Assembly: GCA_964621165.1 (NCBI GenBank)
Contig: CAZULC010000030.1
Span: 1 to 9,278, forward strand
Length of the DNA stretch: 9,278 bases
Origin: UMGS1696 sp964621165
GTDB taxonomy: Bacteria > Bacillota > Clostridia > Oscillospirales > CAG-272
Direction: 5' to 3'
Shown here one piece after another: positions 1 to 7,737 of this stretch. Position 1 is the stretch's first letter. Every line of letters starts with the position of its first letter. Position numbers and translations under genes: made by a program. Below the pieces are notes generated by a model, which saw only the letters and a list, made by a program, of their open reading frames with translations, did no database searches and was not told the origin of the DNA.

Positions 1-902
1 TTGCCCCCAAGGACAGAGATATAGCGATGGTGTTCCAGAACTACGCTCTTTATCCTCACATGTCCGTATTCGACAACATGGCATTCGGTCTGAAGCTCCG
101 TAAAACTCCAAAGGAAGAAATCAAGCGCCGCGTTGAAGAAGCTGCCCGCATCCTTGACATTACCCACCTCCTTGACAGAAAACCGAAGGCTCTCTCCGGC
201 GGTCAGAAGCAGCGTGTTGCTCTCGGACGTGCTATCGTGCGTAACCCGAAGGTATTCCTTCTCGACGAGCCTCTTTCCAACCTTGACGCTAAGCTCCGTG
301 CGACGATGAGAACAGAGCTTACCAAGATTCATCAGAGAGTCGGAACAACATTCGTATACGTAACCCACGACCAGACAGAGGCTATGACCATGGCTACACG
401 TATCGTAGTTATGAAGGACGGTCTCATTCAGCAGGTTGATTCTCCTCAGAACCTCTACGATTACCCTGTAAACCTTTTCGTTGCAGGATTCATCGGCACA
501 CCTCAGATGAACTTCATCAACTGCGTACTCGAGAAGAAGGGCGAGGATATGTACATCACATTCGGTACAAACTCACTCAAGCTTCCTCCGGAAAAGGCAT
601 CCAACCCTGCGCTGAAGGATTACGTTGGCAAGGAAATCGTTGCAGGTATCCGTCCCGAATGTATCCATGAAGACGCTCCTTCCATCAGAGCGATGTCTGA
701 TTCCGTTATTGAAACAGACGTTGAAGTTACAGAGCTTATGGGCGCTGAAATCTACCTCTACCTCGTAGCAGAAGAAACATCCATGACAGCCCGCGTTTCC
801 GCTCGTTCGACAGCAAGAGCCGGCGACATCATCAACGTTGCTTTCGATATGTCCAGAGTTCACCTCTTCGACAAGGATACAGAAAGATACATCGTTCACT
901 AA
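1..902 (+). CDS. ugpC: Sugar ABC transporter ATP-binding protein (MsmK/UgpC/MalK type), 5' end cut by window
   Basis: ATPase subunit that powers a binding-protein-dependent sugar (or glycerol-3-phosphate) importer from the cytoplasmic face of the membrane. The frame is open to the left edge: eight codons (APKDRDIA) precede the first visible ATG at 27, so that ATG is internal, and PKDRDIAMVFQNYALYPHM is the usual Q-loop region of this family. Counting from that Met: Q-loop Gln 4, signature LSGGQ 56-60, Walker B with LLDEP 78-82, D-loop SNLDA, switch His 114 in THDQTEAM, then a C-terminal regulatory OB/TOBE-like domain ending near VHLFDKDTERYI. The Walker A lysine and roughly the first 70-80 residues of a protein of about 370 are outside the window. 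No permease or binding-protein gene follows, since a terminator comes directly after. It may therefore be a shared orphan ATPase like MsmX of Bacillus, but the left flank is unseen. Family assignment is firm; substrate is unknown. Confidence 0.93.
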   Translation, partial: APKDRDIAMVFQNYALYPHMSVFDNMAFGLKLRKTPKEEIKRRVEEAARILDITHLLDRKPKALSGGQKQRVALGRAIVRNPKVFLLDEPLSNLDAKLRATMRTELTKIHQRVGTTFVYVTHDQTEAMTMATRIVVMKDGLIQQVDSPQNLYDYPVNLFVAGFIGTPQMNFINCVLEKKGEDMYITFGTNSLKLPPEKASNPALKDYVGKEIVAGIRPECIHEDAPSIRAMSDSVIETDVEVTELMGAEIYLYLVAEETSMTARVSARSTARAGDIINVAFDMSRVHLFDKDTERYIVH

Positions 903-920
903 TATTAATAGTACTTACAA

Positions 921-963
921 GTCGTGTGTTGGCTTCAAGCCGATGCACGGCTTTTTTGTTTCT
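921..963 (+). terminator. Intrinsic terminator of the ABC ATPase gene
   Basis: Arms 921-933 (gtcgtgtgttggc) and 939-951 (gccgatgcacggc) pair over 13 positions, four of them G-U, around the 5-base loop ttcaa. The stem is followed at once by tttttt, then gttt. It lies 18 bases after the stop codon and separates the ATPase gene from the small gene downstream. The G-U pairs make it directional: on the complementary strand these become A-C mismatches, so it should act mainly on + strand transcription. Confidence 0.9.
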
Positions 964-1011
964 CCCTGTCAAATCAGGTAAAATGTAAAATATTAATGTA
1001 GAATAAGAAAA

Positions 1012-1033
1012 TTAAAATTGAATTAAATTTTAA
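1012..1033. repeat. AT-only-arm inverted repeat upstream of the promoter
   Basis: TTAAAATT (1012-1019) and AATTTTAA (1026-1033) are perfect 8-base reverse complements around the 6-base spacer gaatta. The centre lies about 30 bases upstream of the -35 box. It could be an operator or simply a by-product of very AT-rich sequence; nothing here decides which. Confidence 0.4.
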
Positions 1034-1051
1034 GAAATTTCTGAAAAACTA

Positions 1052-1080
1052 TTGCAAAATTAATTCAAGTGTGGTATGAT
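1052..1080 (+). promoter_or_regulatory. Sigma-A-type promoter with extended -10 for the small gene
   Basis: TTGCAA (1052-1057) and TATGAT (1075-1080) are separated by exactly 17 bases, and TGG at 1072-1074 gives an extended -10 (TGn). The stretch upstream, about 964-1051, is very rich in A and T and could act as an UP element. It includes an inverted repeat at 1012-1033. Predicted transcription start is near 1087, giving a leader of about 35 bases before the ribosome binding site and ATG at 1121. The in-frame ATG at 1076 lies inside the -10 box, which argues against it as the translation start. Confidence 0.75.
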
Positions 1081-1120
1081 AAGGTTACAGAGAAAGTTAG
1101 AGGACGAAGGGAGCAGACTT

Positions 1121-1390
1121 ATGAAAAAGACATTGAAGCGTCGCATTAAAAGCATGATTTTTATCATCACGGGAGTTTGGGCTTGCCTGATTCTGCCTCT
1201 TAAAACATGCGCTGATGACGTGACCGTGGACAAAGCCGAGACTGAAATCGTCACAACAGCACCGATACCGGGAAGTATGACAGCCTACTCTGAAAACAAA
1301 GCTGTCCAGACTTACGACGCGGCAATAATTGCCTCAGCCGCCGCACTTGTGGCATTCACCGGACAAAGACTTTCACGGAAAAAGAAATAA
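1121..1390 (+). CDS. Small hypothetical exported or membrane-anchored protein (89 aa)
   Basis: I do not recognise a family. The start at 1121 is chosen because AAGGGAG (1107-1113) sits 7 bases upstream; the longer form from 1076 would begin inside the promoter -10 box. The product starts with a basic n-region (MKKTLKRRIK), then a hydrophobic run at about 12-27 (MIFIITGVWACLILPL) and a possible signal peptidase site after TCA (about residue 31). A polar Thr/Glu-rich middle (about 32-62) follows, then a weakly hydrophobic Ala-rich segment 67-80 and the basic tail QRLSRKKK. The last part resembles a cell-wall sorting tail (hydrophobic stretch plus positive end) preceded by VQTYD where LPxTG or related QTGD motifs would stand, so sortase anchoring is possible but the key glycine is missing. 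It may otherwise be a bitopic membrane protein. It has its own promoter and terminator, so it is a single-gene unit. That it is a real gene is well supported; its function is unknown. Confidence 0.75.
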   Translation: MKKTLKRRIKSMIFIITGVWACLILPLKTCADDVTVDKAETEIVTTAPIPGSMTAYSENKAVQTYDAAIIASAAALVAFTGQRLSRKKK

Positions 1391-1435
1391 AAAAACAACT
1401 GAGCCAGTACAAAAACGTATCAGCTCAGTTTTTTT
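1389..1435. terminator. Probable bidirectional terminator between the small gene and purL
   Basis: Arms aactgagc (1397-1404) and gctcagtt (1423-1430) pair over 8 bases. Inside the loop, gtac/gtat can add a short inner stem. On the + strand the stem runs into a T-tract (1429-1435). On the - strand the A-tract at 1389-1395 becomes a U-run after the stem. It begins right at the stop of the small gene and lies about 30 bases past the purL stop, so it can end transcription from both convergent units. Confidence 0.85.
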
Positions 1436-1464
1436 ATTGAATTATGAATCCGCAAAAGCGTTTT

Positions 1465-4400
1465 TTATCTGAAGTACTCCGTCGCAGATTCAAACAGCTT
1501 CATGTCGTACTCGCCGGGGACGTTGACGTACAGTCCTTCGTTGTACCGCTCAGTGTGTCCCATTTTGCCGAGAACCCTACCGTCGGGGGATGTGACTCCT
1601 TCGATTGCGAGAGCAGAACCGTTGGGGTTGAAGTCTATGTTCATGGTTGCGTTTCCGTCGAGGTCCACGTACTGCGTAGCAATCTGTCCATTCTCTACAA
1701 GTGAAGTGAGAACCTTGTCGTTGGCCACAAACTGACCCTCGCCGTGGGAAATCGCCACGTTGTAAACCTCGCCAACGTTGGTGTTAGCCAGCCATGGTGA
1801 CTTGTTGGAAGCGATTCTCGTGCGAACGATTCTCGACTGGTGACGTCCGATCTTGTTGAAGGTCAGGGTCGGGCAGTTCTCGTCCGTGTCGATGATCTCG
1901 CCGTAGGGAACCAGACCTAACTTCACTATCGCCTGGAAGCCGTTGCACACGCCGCACATCAGACCCTCGCGGACCTTCAGGAGCTTGTTCGTCTCTTCCT
2001 TGACCGCGCCGTTTCTGAAAAATGCCGTGATAAACTTGCCGCTTCCATCAGGTTCGTCGCCGCCTGAGAATCCGCCGGGAATGAAGATTGCCTGCGCACC
2101 ACGGACAGCCTTGGCAAAATAATCCACGCTGTCAGCCACATCCTCGGGTGTGATGTTCCGCACCACGATAATTTCCGGCTCAAATCCGGCTTTTGCGAGA
2201 GCCTTTGAGGTGTCGTATTCGCAGTTTGTGCCAGGGAATACTGGTATCAGAACCCGCGGACGTGCGAACTTTTCACTTGTCTTTACTCTTGTGTAAGCGG
2301 GAGAGGAAATAGTCTCAACCTTCTCGTCGTTGTTCTGTGACTTTGCGTTCTTCGGATAAACTCCCTCGAGTACGCCGTCGTAAGCCGATTTCAGCTCGCT
2401 GAGGGACAGCTTTTCGCCATTGCAGCTGATAACGCCGTCATCCGTTACCTCACCGAGAATCCTGCCCACATTTTCGCTTGTCTCAAGGATGAACGAACCG
2501 TAAGCGTATGAGAAAATTTCACCGAGGGTTACGTCGTCCGCGTACCTGAATCCAAGACCGTTGCCGATTCCCATCTTGAACACAGCCTCGGCAATTCCGC
2601 CGTACGTGGGAGTGTAAGCCGCGCTGACCTTGCCGGACTTGACCAAATCGTGAACTGTAGAGTAAATCTTCAAAAGCGATTCAGCCTTCGGGAGTCCGTT
2701 TTCGTCGTATTCGGGGGTGATGATGGCAACTTTGTCTCCGGCTTTCTTGAATTCGGGGGAGATGATGTTCTTGATGTCGTCTGTCGTCACAGCGAAGGAA
2801 ACCAGCGTCGGGGGGACGTCTAGGGATTCAAAGGAGCCGCTCATGGAGTCCTTGCCGCCGATTGCACCGATTCCAAGGTCCAGCTGAGCCGACAGCGCAC
2901 CGAGAAGAGCCGACAGCGGCTTGCCCCATCTTTCGGGAGAGGTCTTAGGTTTCTCAAAGAACTCTTGGAAGGTCAGGTAAACATCCTCGAACTTCGCGCC
3001 GGTTGCAATGAGCTTCGATACGGACTCAACTACCGCTAAATATGCCGAGTGATAGGGGCTTTTTTCGGCGATAAATGGGTTGTAGCCCCACGCCATGAGG
3101 GAAACGGTGGAGGTGTCGTGGTTCTCGATTGAGATTTTCTGCACCATCGCCTGAGAGGGAGTCTCCTGAAATTTTCCGCCGAAGGGCATAATTACGGTAC
3201 CCGCGCCGATTGTGGAGTCAAACCGCTCGGACAGACCCCGATGTGAGCAGACGTTGAGGTCCCGGACGAGGGCATTATATCCGCCGGCAAAATCAGCGGG
3301 AGTTGCCTTGTCGAATTTTTCCGTGTGGGTGGGAGCGACATTGATGTGCTTTTCCGCGCCGTTCGAGTTGAGAAATTCTCTCGACAGGTCTACAATTGTC
3401 TTTCCGCGCCACGACATGGTGAGTCTGGGTTCAGCTGTGACCTCAGCTACGATTGTCGCTTCAAGGTTTTCGCTGTGGGCGAGGGAAATGAACTTCTCCG
3501 CGTCCTCCTTGGCTATGACCACCGCCATTCTCTCCTGGGATTCGCTGATTGCAAGCTCCGTGCCGTCAAGACCGTCGTATTTCTTCGGAACTTTATCAAG
3601 ATTAATCTTAAGTCCATCTGCCAGCTCGCCGATAGCCACGGAAACGCCGCCCGCGCCGAAGTCGTTGCACCTCTTGATGAGCAGTGACGCCTCGGGATTG
3701 CGGAACAGCCGCTGTAATTTTCTCTCCTCGGGAGCGTTGCCCTTCTGAACTTCTGCTCCGCATGTTTCAAGGGAGTGGAGGTTGTGGGATTTTGACGAGC
3801 CTGTAGCGCCGCCGCATCCGTCACGTCCGGTTCTTCCGCCGAGGAGTATTACAAGGTCGCCGGGAATCGGGCTTTCGCGCCGCACATTTTTCTCGGGAGC
3901 CGCAGCAATAACCGCGCCGATTTCCATTCTCTTCGCCACATAGCCCGGGTGGTAAATCTCGCTGACCTGACCCGTCGCGAGTCCGATCTGGTTGCCGTAG
4001 GAGGAATAACCCGCGGCGGCAGTGGTGACTAACTTCTTCTGAGGGAGCTTGCCCTCGAGAGTTTCCTCAATGGGCTTCACCGGGTTTCCCGCACCGGTCA
4101 CGCGCATGGCACCGTAAACGTAGGAACGTCCCGACAGCGGGTCACGGATTGCACCGCCGATACAGGTTGCCGCACCGCCGAAGGGTTCGATTTCCGTGGG
4201 GTGGTTGTGGGTCTCGTTCTTGAACAGGAGCAGCCATTTTTCGGTTTTTCCGTCAACGTCAACGTCGATTTTCACCGTGCAGGCGTTGATTTCCTCGGAT
4301 TCGTCCAGCTTCGGGAGCTTACCTTCGGCTTTGAGTTCACGCACGGCAATTGTAGCCACGTCCATAAGGTTGATGGGCTTGGTTCTGCCGAGGGATTTTC

Positions 4401-5157
4401 TCACGTCAATGTATCTCTGGTAAGCGGCATCGAGGAGGGGATCGTCGAACTTCACGCTGTCAATCGTAGTCAAAAACGTGGTGTGACGGCAGTGGTCGGA
4501 CCAGTAGGTGTCAATCATTCTGATTTCGGTCAGGGTAGGGCAGCGGTTCTCCGACTTGAAGTAATCGCGGGTGAAACGTAAATCGTCCGCGTCCATTGCC
4601 AGACCGTACTTGTCAACAAATGGCTGTAAATCATCCTCGCCCATGTCGCAGAAGCCGTCCAGCACCGCAACGTCATCGGGAACATTGTACACCGACGCGA
4701 GGGTTTCTTTTGTCTCAAGTGAGGCTTCCTTTGCTTCAACCGGGTTGATTACGTATTTTTTGATTTTCGCTAGATCCTCTTCACTGATGTCGCCGGAGAG
4801 AACGTACACCTTAGCCGTGCGGATTGTGGGACGGTTGCCCTGTGAGATAATCTGGATGCACTGGGAAGCGGAGTCCGCTCTCTGGTCGTACTGTCCGATG
4901 TGGTACTCAACCGCGAAAACCGTGTCGCCGTCCTTTACTTCGAGTTCGGAGTAGGTCAAGTCAACCTGCGGCTCGGAGAAAACCGTCTTTTCGGCATATC
5001 TGAACAGCTCGGGTGTTATTCCTTCCGCATCGTAGCGGTTGAGAATTCGCACACCCGTCACGGATTTTATGCCGAGGAAGGATGAAATGTCGTTTTTCAG
5101 AGCGTCGGCTTCGGTTGTGAGTCCGGGTCTTTTTTCTACATATATTCTATATACCAT
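1465..5157 (-). CDS. purL: Phosphoribosylformylglycinamidine (FGAM) synthase, single-chain form with fused glutaminase
   Basis: Converts FGAR, glutamine and ATP to FGAM, the fourth step of purine synthesis, in the cytoplasm. At 1230 residues it is the large form in which the PurS-like, PurL and PurQ parts are one chain. Order: N-terminal PurS-like region (about 1-150), linker with WSDHCRHT (219-226), synthetase core with KNETHNHP (313-320), GGRTGRDGCGGATGSS (440-455), CNDFGAGGV (497-505) and AIGGKDSMSG (765-774), then a class I glutaminase from about 966. In that last domain FPGTNCE (974-980), nucleophile Cys1071 in GVCNGFQ and the His1201-x-Glu1203 pair in GHTER complete the triad. No active-site residue appears lost and no frameshift is seen. 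It is the last gene of the operon, 45 bases after purD. The ribosome binding site GAAAGG (5171-5176) is 13 bases from the ATG, longer than usual. The start agrees with the family N-terminus (MVYRIYVEKRPG). Confidence 0.98.
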   Translation of the reverse strand: MVYRIYVEKRPGLTTEADALKNDISSFLGIKSVTGVRILNRYDAEGITPELFRYAEKTVFSEPQVDLTYSELEVKDGDTVFAVEYHIGQYDQRADSASQCIQIISQGNRPTIRTAKVYVLSGDISEEDLAKIKKYVINPVEAKEASLETKETLASVYNVPDDVAVLDGFCDMGEDDLQPFVDKYGLAMDADDLRFTRDYFKSENRCPTLTEIRMIDTYWSDHCRHTTFLTTIDSVKFDDPLLDAAYQRYIDVRKSLGRTKPINLMDVATIAVRELKAEGKLPKLDESEEINACTVKIDVDVDGKTEKWLLLFKNETHNHPTEIEPFGGAATCIGGAIRDPLSGRSYVYGAMRVTGAGNPVKPIEETLEGKLPQKKLVTTAAAGYSSYGNQIGLATGQVSEIYHPGYVAKRMEIGAVIAAAPEKNVRRESPIPGDLVILLGGRTGRDGCGGATGSSKSHNLHSLETCGAEVQKGNAPEERKLQRLFRNPEASLLIKRCNDFGAGGVSVAIGELADGLKINLDKVPKKYDGLDGTELAISESQERMAVVIAKEDAEKFISLAHSENLEATIVAEVTAEPRLTMSWRGKTIVDLSREFLNSNGAEKHINVAPTHTEKFDKATPADFAGGYNALVRDLNVCSHRGLSERFDSTIGAGTVIMPFGGKFQETPSQAMVQKISIENHDTSTVSLMAWGYNPFIAEKSPYHSAYLAVVESVSKLIATGAKFEDVYLTFQEFFEKPKTSPERWGKPLSALLGALSAQLDLGIGAIGGKDSMSGSFESLDVPPTLVSFAVTTDDIKNIISPEFKKAGDKVAIITPEYDENGLPKAESLLKIYSTVHDLVKSGKVSAAYTPTYGGIAEAVFKMGIGNGLGFRYADDVTLGEIFSYAYGSFILETSENVGRILGEVTDDGVISCNGEKLSLSELKSAYDGVLEGVYPKNAKSQNNDEKVETISSPAYTRVKTSEKFARPRVLIPVFPGTNCEYDTSKALAKAGFEPEIIVVRNITPEDVADSVDYFAKAVRGAQAIFIPGGFSGGDEPDGSGKFITAFFRNGAVKEETNKLLKVREGLMCGVCNGFQAIVKLGLVPYGEIIDTDENCPTLTFNKIGRHQSRIVRTRIASNKSPWLANTNVGEVYNVAISHGEGQFVANDKVLTSLVENGQIATQYVDLDGNATMNIDFNPNGSALAIEGVTSPDGRVLGKMGHTERYNEGLYVNVPGEYDMKLFESATEYFR

Positions 5158-5202
5158 TTCTATAATCGTACCTTTCTTATCGGTGAAAGATTAACTTCAA
5201 GC

Positions 5203-6471
5203 TTATTCCAGAACAGCAAGCGCGCGTTTTCCTATGTCGTGTCTCATGTACGCACCTTCGAATTTTACGTCCCCTGCCGCATCATATGCGTTTACAACGG
5301 CTTCCTTCAAAGTTGGAGCAATGGCGGTAACTCCCAGCACACGACCGCCTCCTGTGACCAGCTTGCCTTCCTTGCTCTTTGCCCCCGCGATGAAGATATC
5401 CGCGTTGTGCTTCGGATTTTCGGGAAGGGTAATTTCAAATCCCGTGGGGTACTTCTTGGGGTAGCCGCCAGACGCTAAAATCACACAGCACGCGCTTGCG
5501 TCCTTCCACTTAACCTCAACGTCGGCGAGGGTTTCATCGTGTACGGCTTTCATTATTGTAAACAAATCCGACTCGAGAAGGGGAAGCACAACCTGGGTCT
5601 CCGGGTCGCCGAAGCGGCAGTTGTACTCTATAACCTTGGGTCCGTCCTTCGTCAGCATGAACTGGAAGTACAGGCATCCCTTGAAGGTGCAGCCCTCCTT
5701 GTTCATGGCGTCAATGGTGGGAAGGAAAATCTCCTTCGTGCATCTCCCGGCAACTTCGGGAGTGTAGTAGGGGTTGGGTGCTATCGTGCCCATTCCGCCG
5801 GTGTTCAGTCCCGTGTCGTTGTCGCCGGCTCTCTTGTGGTCCATTGATGACACCATGGGAACGAGGGTTTTTCCGTCAGTGAACGCCAGCACGGATACCT
5901 CGGGACCTTCGAGATATTCTTCAATCACCACATTGTTTCCGCTCTCGCCGAAAACCTTGTCCTCCATGATTTCGTGAAGAGCCTCGTCAGCTTCCTCACG
6001 GGTCATGCAGATCAAAGCCCCCTTGCCGAGAGCCAGACCGTCAGCCTTGATGACCAGCGGAACAGGAGCGGTTTTCACGTATTCCCTCGCCGCGTCAACC
6101 GAGCCGAAAACCTCGTAAGATGCCGTTGGGATGCCGTATTTTTTCATCAGATTTTTCGAGAAAACCTTGCTTCCTTCAATCTGAGCCGCAGCCTTCGACG
6201 GACCGAAGCAGGGGATCCCTTTCGCCTCGAGAACGTCCACAAGTCCTAAAACCAGCGGGTCGTCGGGAGCCACAACCGCAAAGCCTATGTCGTGAGTGGA
6301 CGCAAATTCACTTATTCCCTCGATGTCCTTCGCGCCAATCGCAACACATTCGGCTTCAACCATGCCGGCGTTTCCGGGGAGAGCGTAAATCTTGTCAATC
6401 TCCCGGCTCTGGGCCAGCTTTTTGATAATCGCGTGCTCACGACCGCCGGAGCCAATTACAATAATATTCAT
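5203..6471 (-). CDS. purD: Phosphoribosylamine-glycine ligase (GAR synthetase)
   Basis: ATP-grasp enzyme that joins 5-phosphoribosylamine and glycine to give GAR, the second step of the pathway. The 422 residues match the usual family length of about 420. Visible landmarks: N-terminal domain with VIGSGGREHA (5-14) and PGNAGM (32-37); FGPSKAAAQIEGSK (89-102) entering the ATP-grasp part; VIKADGLALGKG (140-151) for nucleotide binding; EEYLEGPEVSV (184-194); MDHKRAGDNDTGLNTGGMG (210-228); and the metal-binding VIEYNCRFGDPETQ (280-293). The C-terminal domain ends at LAVLE. The gene lies 81 bases after purH, the largest gap in the cluster, and 45 bases before purL. The start fits the family N-terminus. 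The nearest Shine-Dalgarno match, GAAAGG (6485-6490), is 13 bases away. The gene appears intact. Confidence 0.98.
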   Translation of the reverse strand: MNIIVIGSGGREHAIIKKLAQSREIDKIYALPGNAGMVEAECVAIGAKDIEGISEFASTHDIGFAVVAPDDPLVLGLVDVLEAKGIPCFGPSKAAAQIEGSKVFSKNLMKKYGIPTASYEVFGSVDAAREYVKTAPVPLVIKADGLALGKGALICMTREEADEALHEIMEDKVFGESGNNVVIEEYLEGPEVSVLAFTDGKTLVPMVSSMDHKRAGDNDTGLNTGGMGTIAPNPYYTPEVAGRCTKEIFLPTIDAMNKEGCTFKGCLYFQFMLTKDGPKVIEYNCRFGDPETQVVLPLLESDLFTIMKAVHDETLADVEVKWKDASACCVILASGGYPKKYPTGFEITLPENPKHNADIFIAGAKSKEGKLVTGGGRVLGVTAIAPTLKEAVVNAYDAAGDVKFEGAYMRHDIGKRALAVLE

Positions 6472-6552
6472 ATTATCTACGATACCTTTCTCTTAATGTA
6501 CAGTACATCAAATTCAATAAAATGTCAGGCAAGACTATACAAAATACACAAA
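6472..6552 (-). promoter_or_regulatory. purH-purD intergenic leader with a 13-base palindrome
   Basis: This is the widest gap in the purine cluster and is AT-rich. It holds ATGTAC-A-GTACAT at 6496-6508, a perfect 6-base inverted repeat around one base. The repeat starts 5 bases upstream of the purD Shine-Dalgarno match (6485-6490), so a protein bound to the DNA or a small RNA fold there could affect purD expression. No T-run or stable hairpin typical of a terminator is present. Promoter matches are weak: TTGTAT, 17 bases, TATTGA on the - strand. The operon is therefore most simply read through. Confidence 0.4.
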
Positions 6553-7737
6553 TCAATGGTGGAACAGTCTCATTCCAGTGAAGCACATTGCCATGCCGTA
6601 CTTGTTGCAGGCTTCGATGACGTTTTCGTCACGGATGCTTCCGCCGGGCTCAGCAACATAAGAAACGCCGCTTCTTCTCGCTCTTTCGATGTTGTCGCCG
6701 AAGGGGAAGAACGCGTCGGAGGCAAGGGCAACGCCGGTGATTTTCGAGAGATACTCTCGCTTTTCTTCCTTTGTCAGCTCTTCCGGACGGGTGGTGAAGT
6801 AATTCTGCCATACACCCTCACCCAAAACGTCCTCGTTCTCGTCGGAAATGTAAACGTCGATGACATTGTCGCGGTCAGGTCTGCCAAGTGTGGGAAGGAA
6901 GGAAAGGGCGAGAACCTTAGGATGACGGCGGAGGTGCCAGATGTCTGCCTTGTTTCCGGCAAGACGTGTGCAGTGAATTCTCGACTGCTGACCCGCGCCA
7001 ACGCCGATAGCCTGTCCGTCAACCGCATAGCAGACGCTGTTGGACTGGGTGTATTTCAGCGTAATCAGAGCCACAATCAAATCGAGCTTTGACTCTTCGG
7101 GAATTTCCCTGTTTTCCGTCACAAGATTTGTAAGCGCGTCCGCGCTGACCTTGTAGTTGTTTCTGCCCTGCTCGAAGGTTACGCCGAAAACTTCCTTTGT
7201 CTCCTGAACGGCAGGAACATAATCGGCGGCGATTTTTACGATGTTGTAATTGCCTTTTTTCTTGGTTTTCAGAATTTCCAGTGCCTCAGGCTCGTATCCG
7301 GGAGCGATAATTCCGTCGGAAACCTCGCGCTTGATGATTTTCGCGGTGGTAACGTCGCACACGTCGGACAGCGCAATCCAGTCTCCGAAAGATGACATGC
7401 GGTCCGTGCCTCTTGCTCTTGCATAAGCGCAGGCAAGGGGGGAGTCGTCAAGTCCGTCGATGTCGTCAACAAAGCACATTTTCTTCATGTCCTCGTCCAG
7501 CTTGAAGCCGAGAGCGGCAGAGGTTGGTGAAACATGCTTGAATGACGCGGCACAGACGATTCCGGTGGCTTCTTTAAGTTCCTTCACAAGCTGCCATGAG
7601 TTGAACGCGTCGAGAAAGTTGATGTAGCCCGGTCTGCCGTTTAGAATCTCGATTGGAAGGTCGGACCCGTCCTTCATGTAAATCTTAGCGGGCTTCTGAT
7701 TGGGGTTGCAGCCGTATTTTAATTCAAATTCTTTCAT
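6553..7737 (-). CDS. purH: AICAR transformylase, stand-alone (PurH without the IMP cyclohydrolase domain)
   Basis: Transfers the formyl group of 10-formyl-tetrahydrofolate to AICAR to give FAICAR, the ninth step of purine synthesis. The 394 residues begin at KYGCNPNQ (7-14), the motif that opens the transformylase part of bifunctional PurH, where it is usually RYGENPHQ. The roughly 190-residue MGS-like IMP cyclohydrolase domain is absent, and no frame upstream encodes it. Catalytic Lys67-His68 are present in SFKHVSPTSAALG. Other family marks are KYTQSNSVCYA (228-238), GAGQQSRIHCTRLAG (247-261), DAFFPFGDNI (341-350) and EPGGSIRDENVI (363-374), with the C-terminal FTGMRLFHH. It lies 27 bases after the PurO-like gene, which supplies the missing cyclohydrolase step. 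The ribosome binding site is GAAAGGA (7747-7753), 9 bases from the ATG. A loss of the first domain by recent truncation is unlikely, because the start region is clean and has its own binding site. Confidence 0.95.
   Translation of the reverse strand: MKEFELKYGCNPNQKPAKIYMKDGSDLPIEILNGRPGYINFLDAFNSWQLVKELKEATGIVCAASFKHVSPTSAALGFKLDEDMKKMCFVDDIDGLDDSPLACAYARARGTDRMSSFGDWIALSDVCDVTTAKIIKREVSDGIIAPGYEPEALEILKTKKKGNYNIVKIAADYVPAVQETKEVFGVTFEQGRNNYKVSADALTNLVTENREIPEESKLDLIVALITLKYTQSNSVCYAVDGQAIGVGAGQQSRIHCTRLAGNKADIWHLRRHPKVLALSFLPTLGRPDRDNVIDVYISDENEDVLGEGVWQNYFTTRPEELTKEEKREYLSKITGVALASDAFFPFGDNIERARRSGVSYVAEPGGSIRDENVIEACNKYGMAMCFTGMRLFHH

Noticed and set aside
1076..1120. A 15-codon longer start for the small + strand gene.
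   Set aside because: The ATG at 1076 falls inside the promoter -10 box, and the ribosome binding site at 1107-1113 fits the ATG at 1121.
3212..3748. A 178-codon + strand frame inside purL, with a second overlapping frame at 3325-3687.
   Set aside because: Both are antisense to conserved parts of PurL and read as low-complexity Ser/Arg-rich sequence typical of shadow frames.
6472..6552. A promoter or riboswitch upstream of purD.
   Set aside because: The best -10 candidate (TATTGA) matches only half of the consensus, and 81 bases hold no recognisable purine, guanidine-like or T-box fold. Any purine riboswitch or PurR site of the operon would lie upstream of its first gene, outside the window.
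6292..7092. A 266-codon open frame on the + strand across the purH-purD junction.
   Set aside because: It lies fully antisense to two well supported enzymes plus their gap, has no ribosome binding site at its start, and its product has no recognisable domain. It is a shadow of codon bias on the opposite strand.
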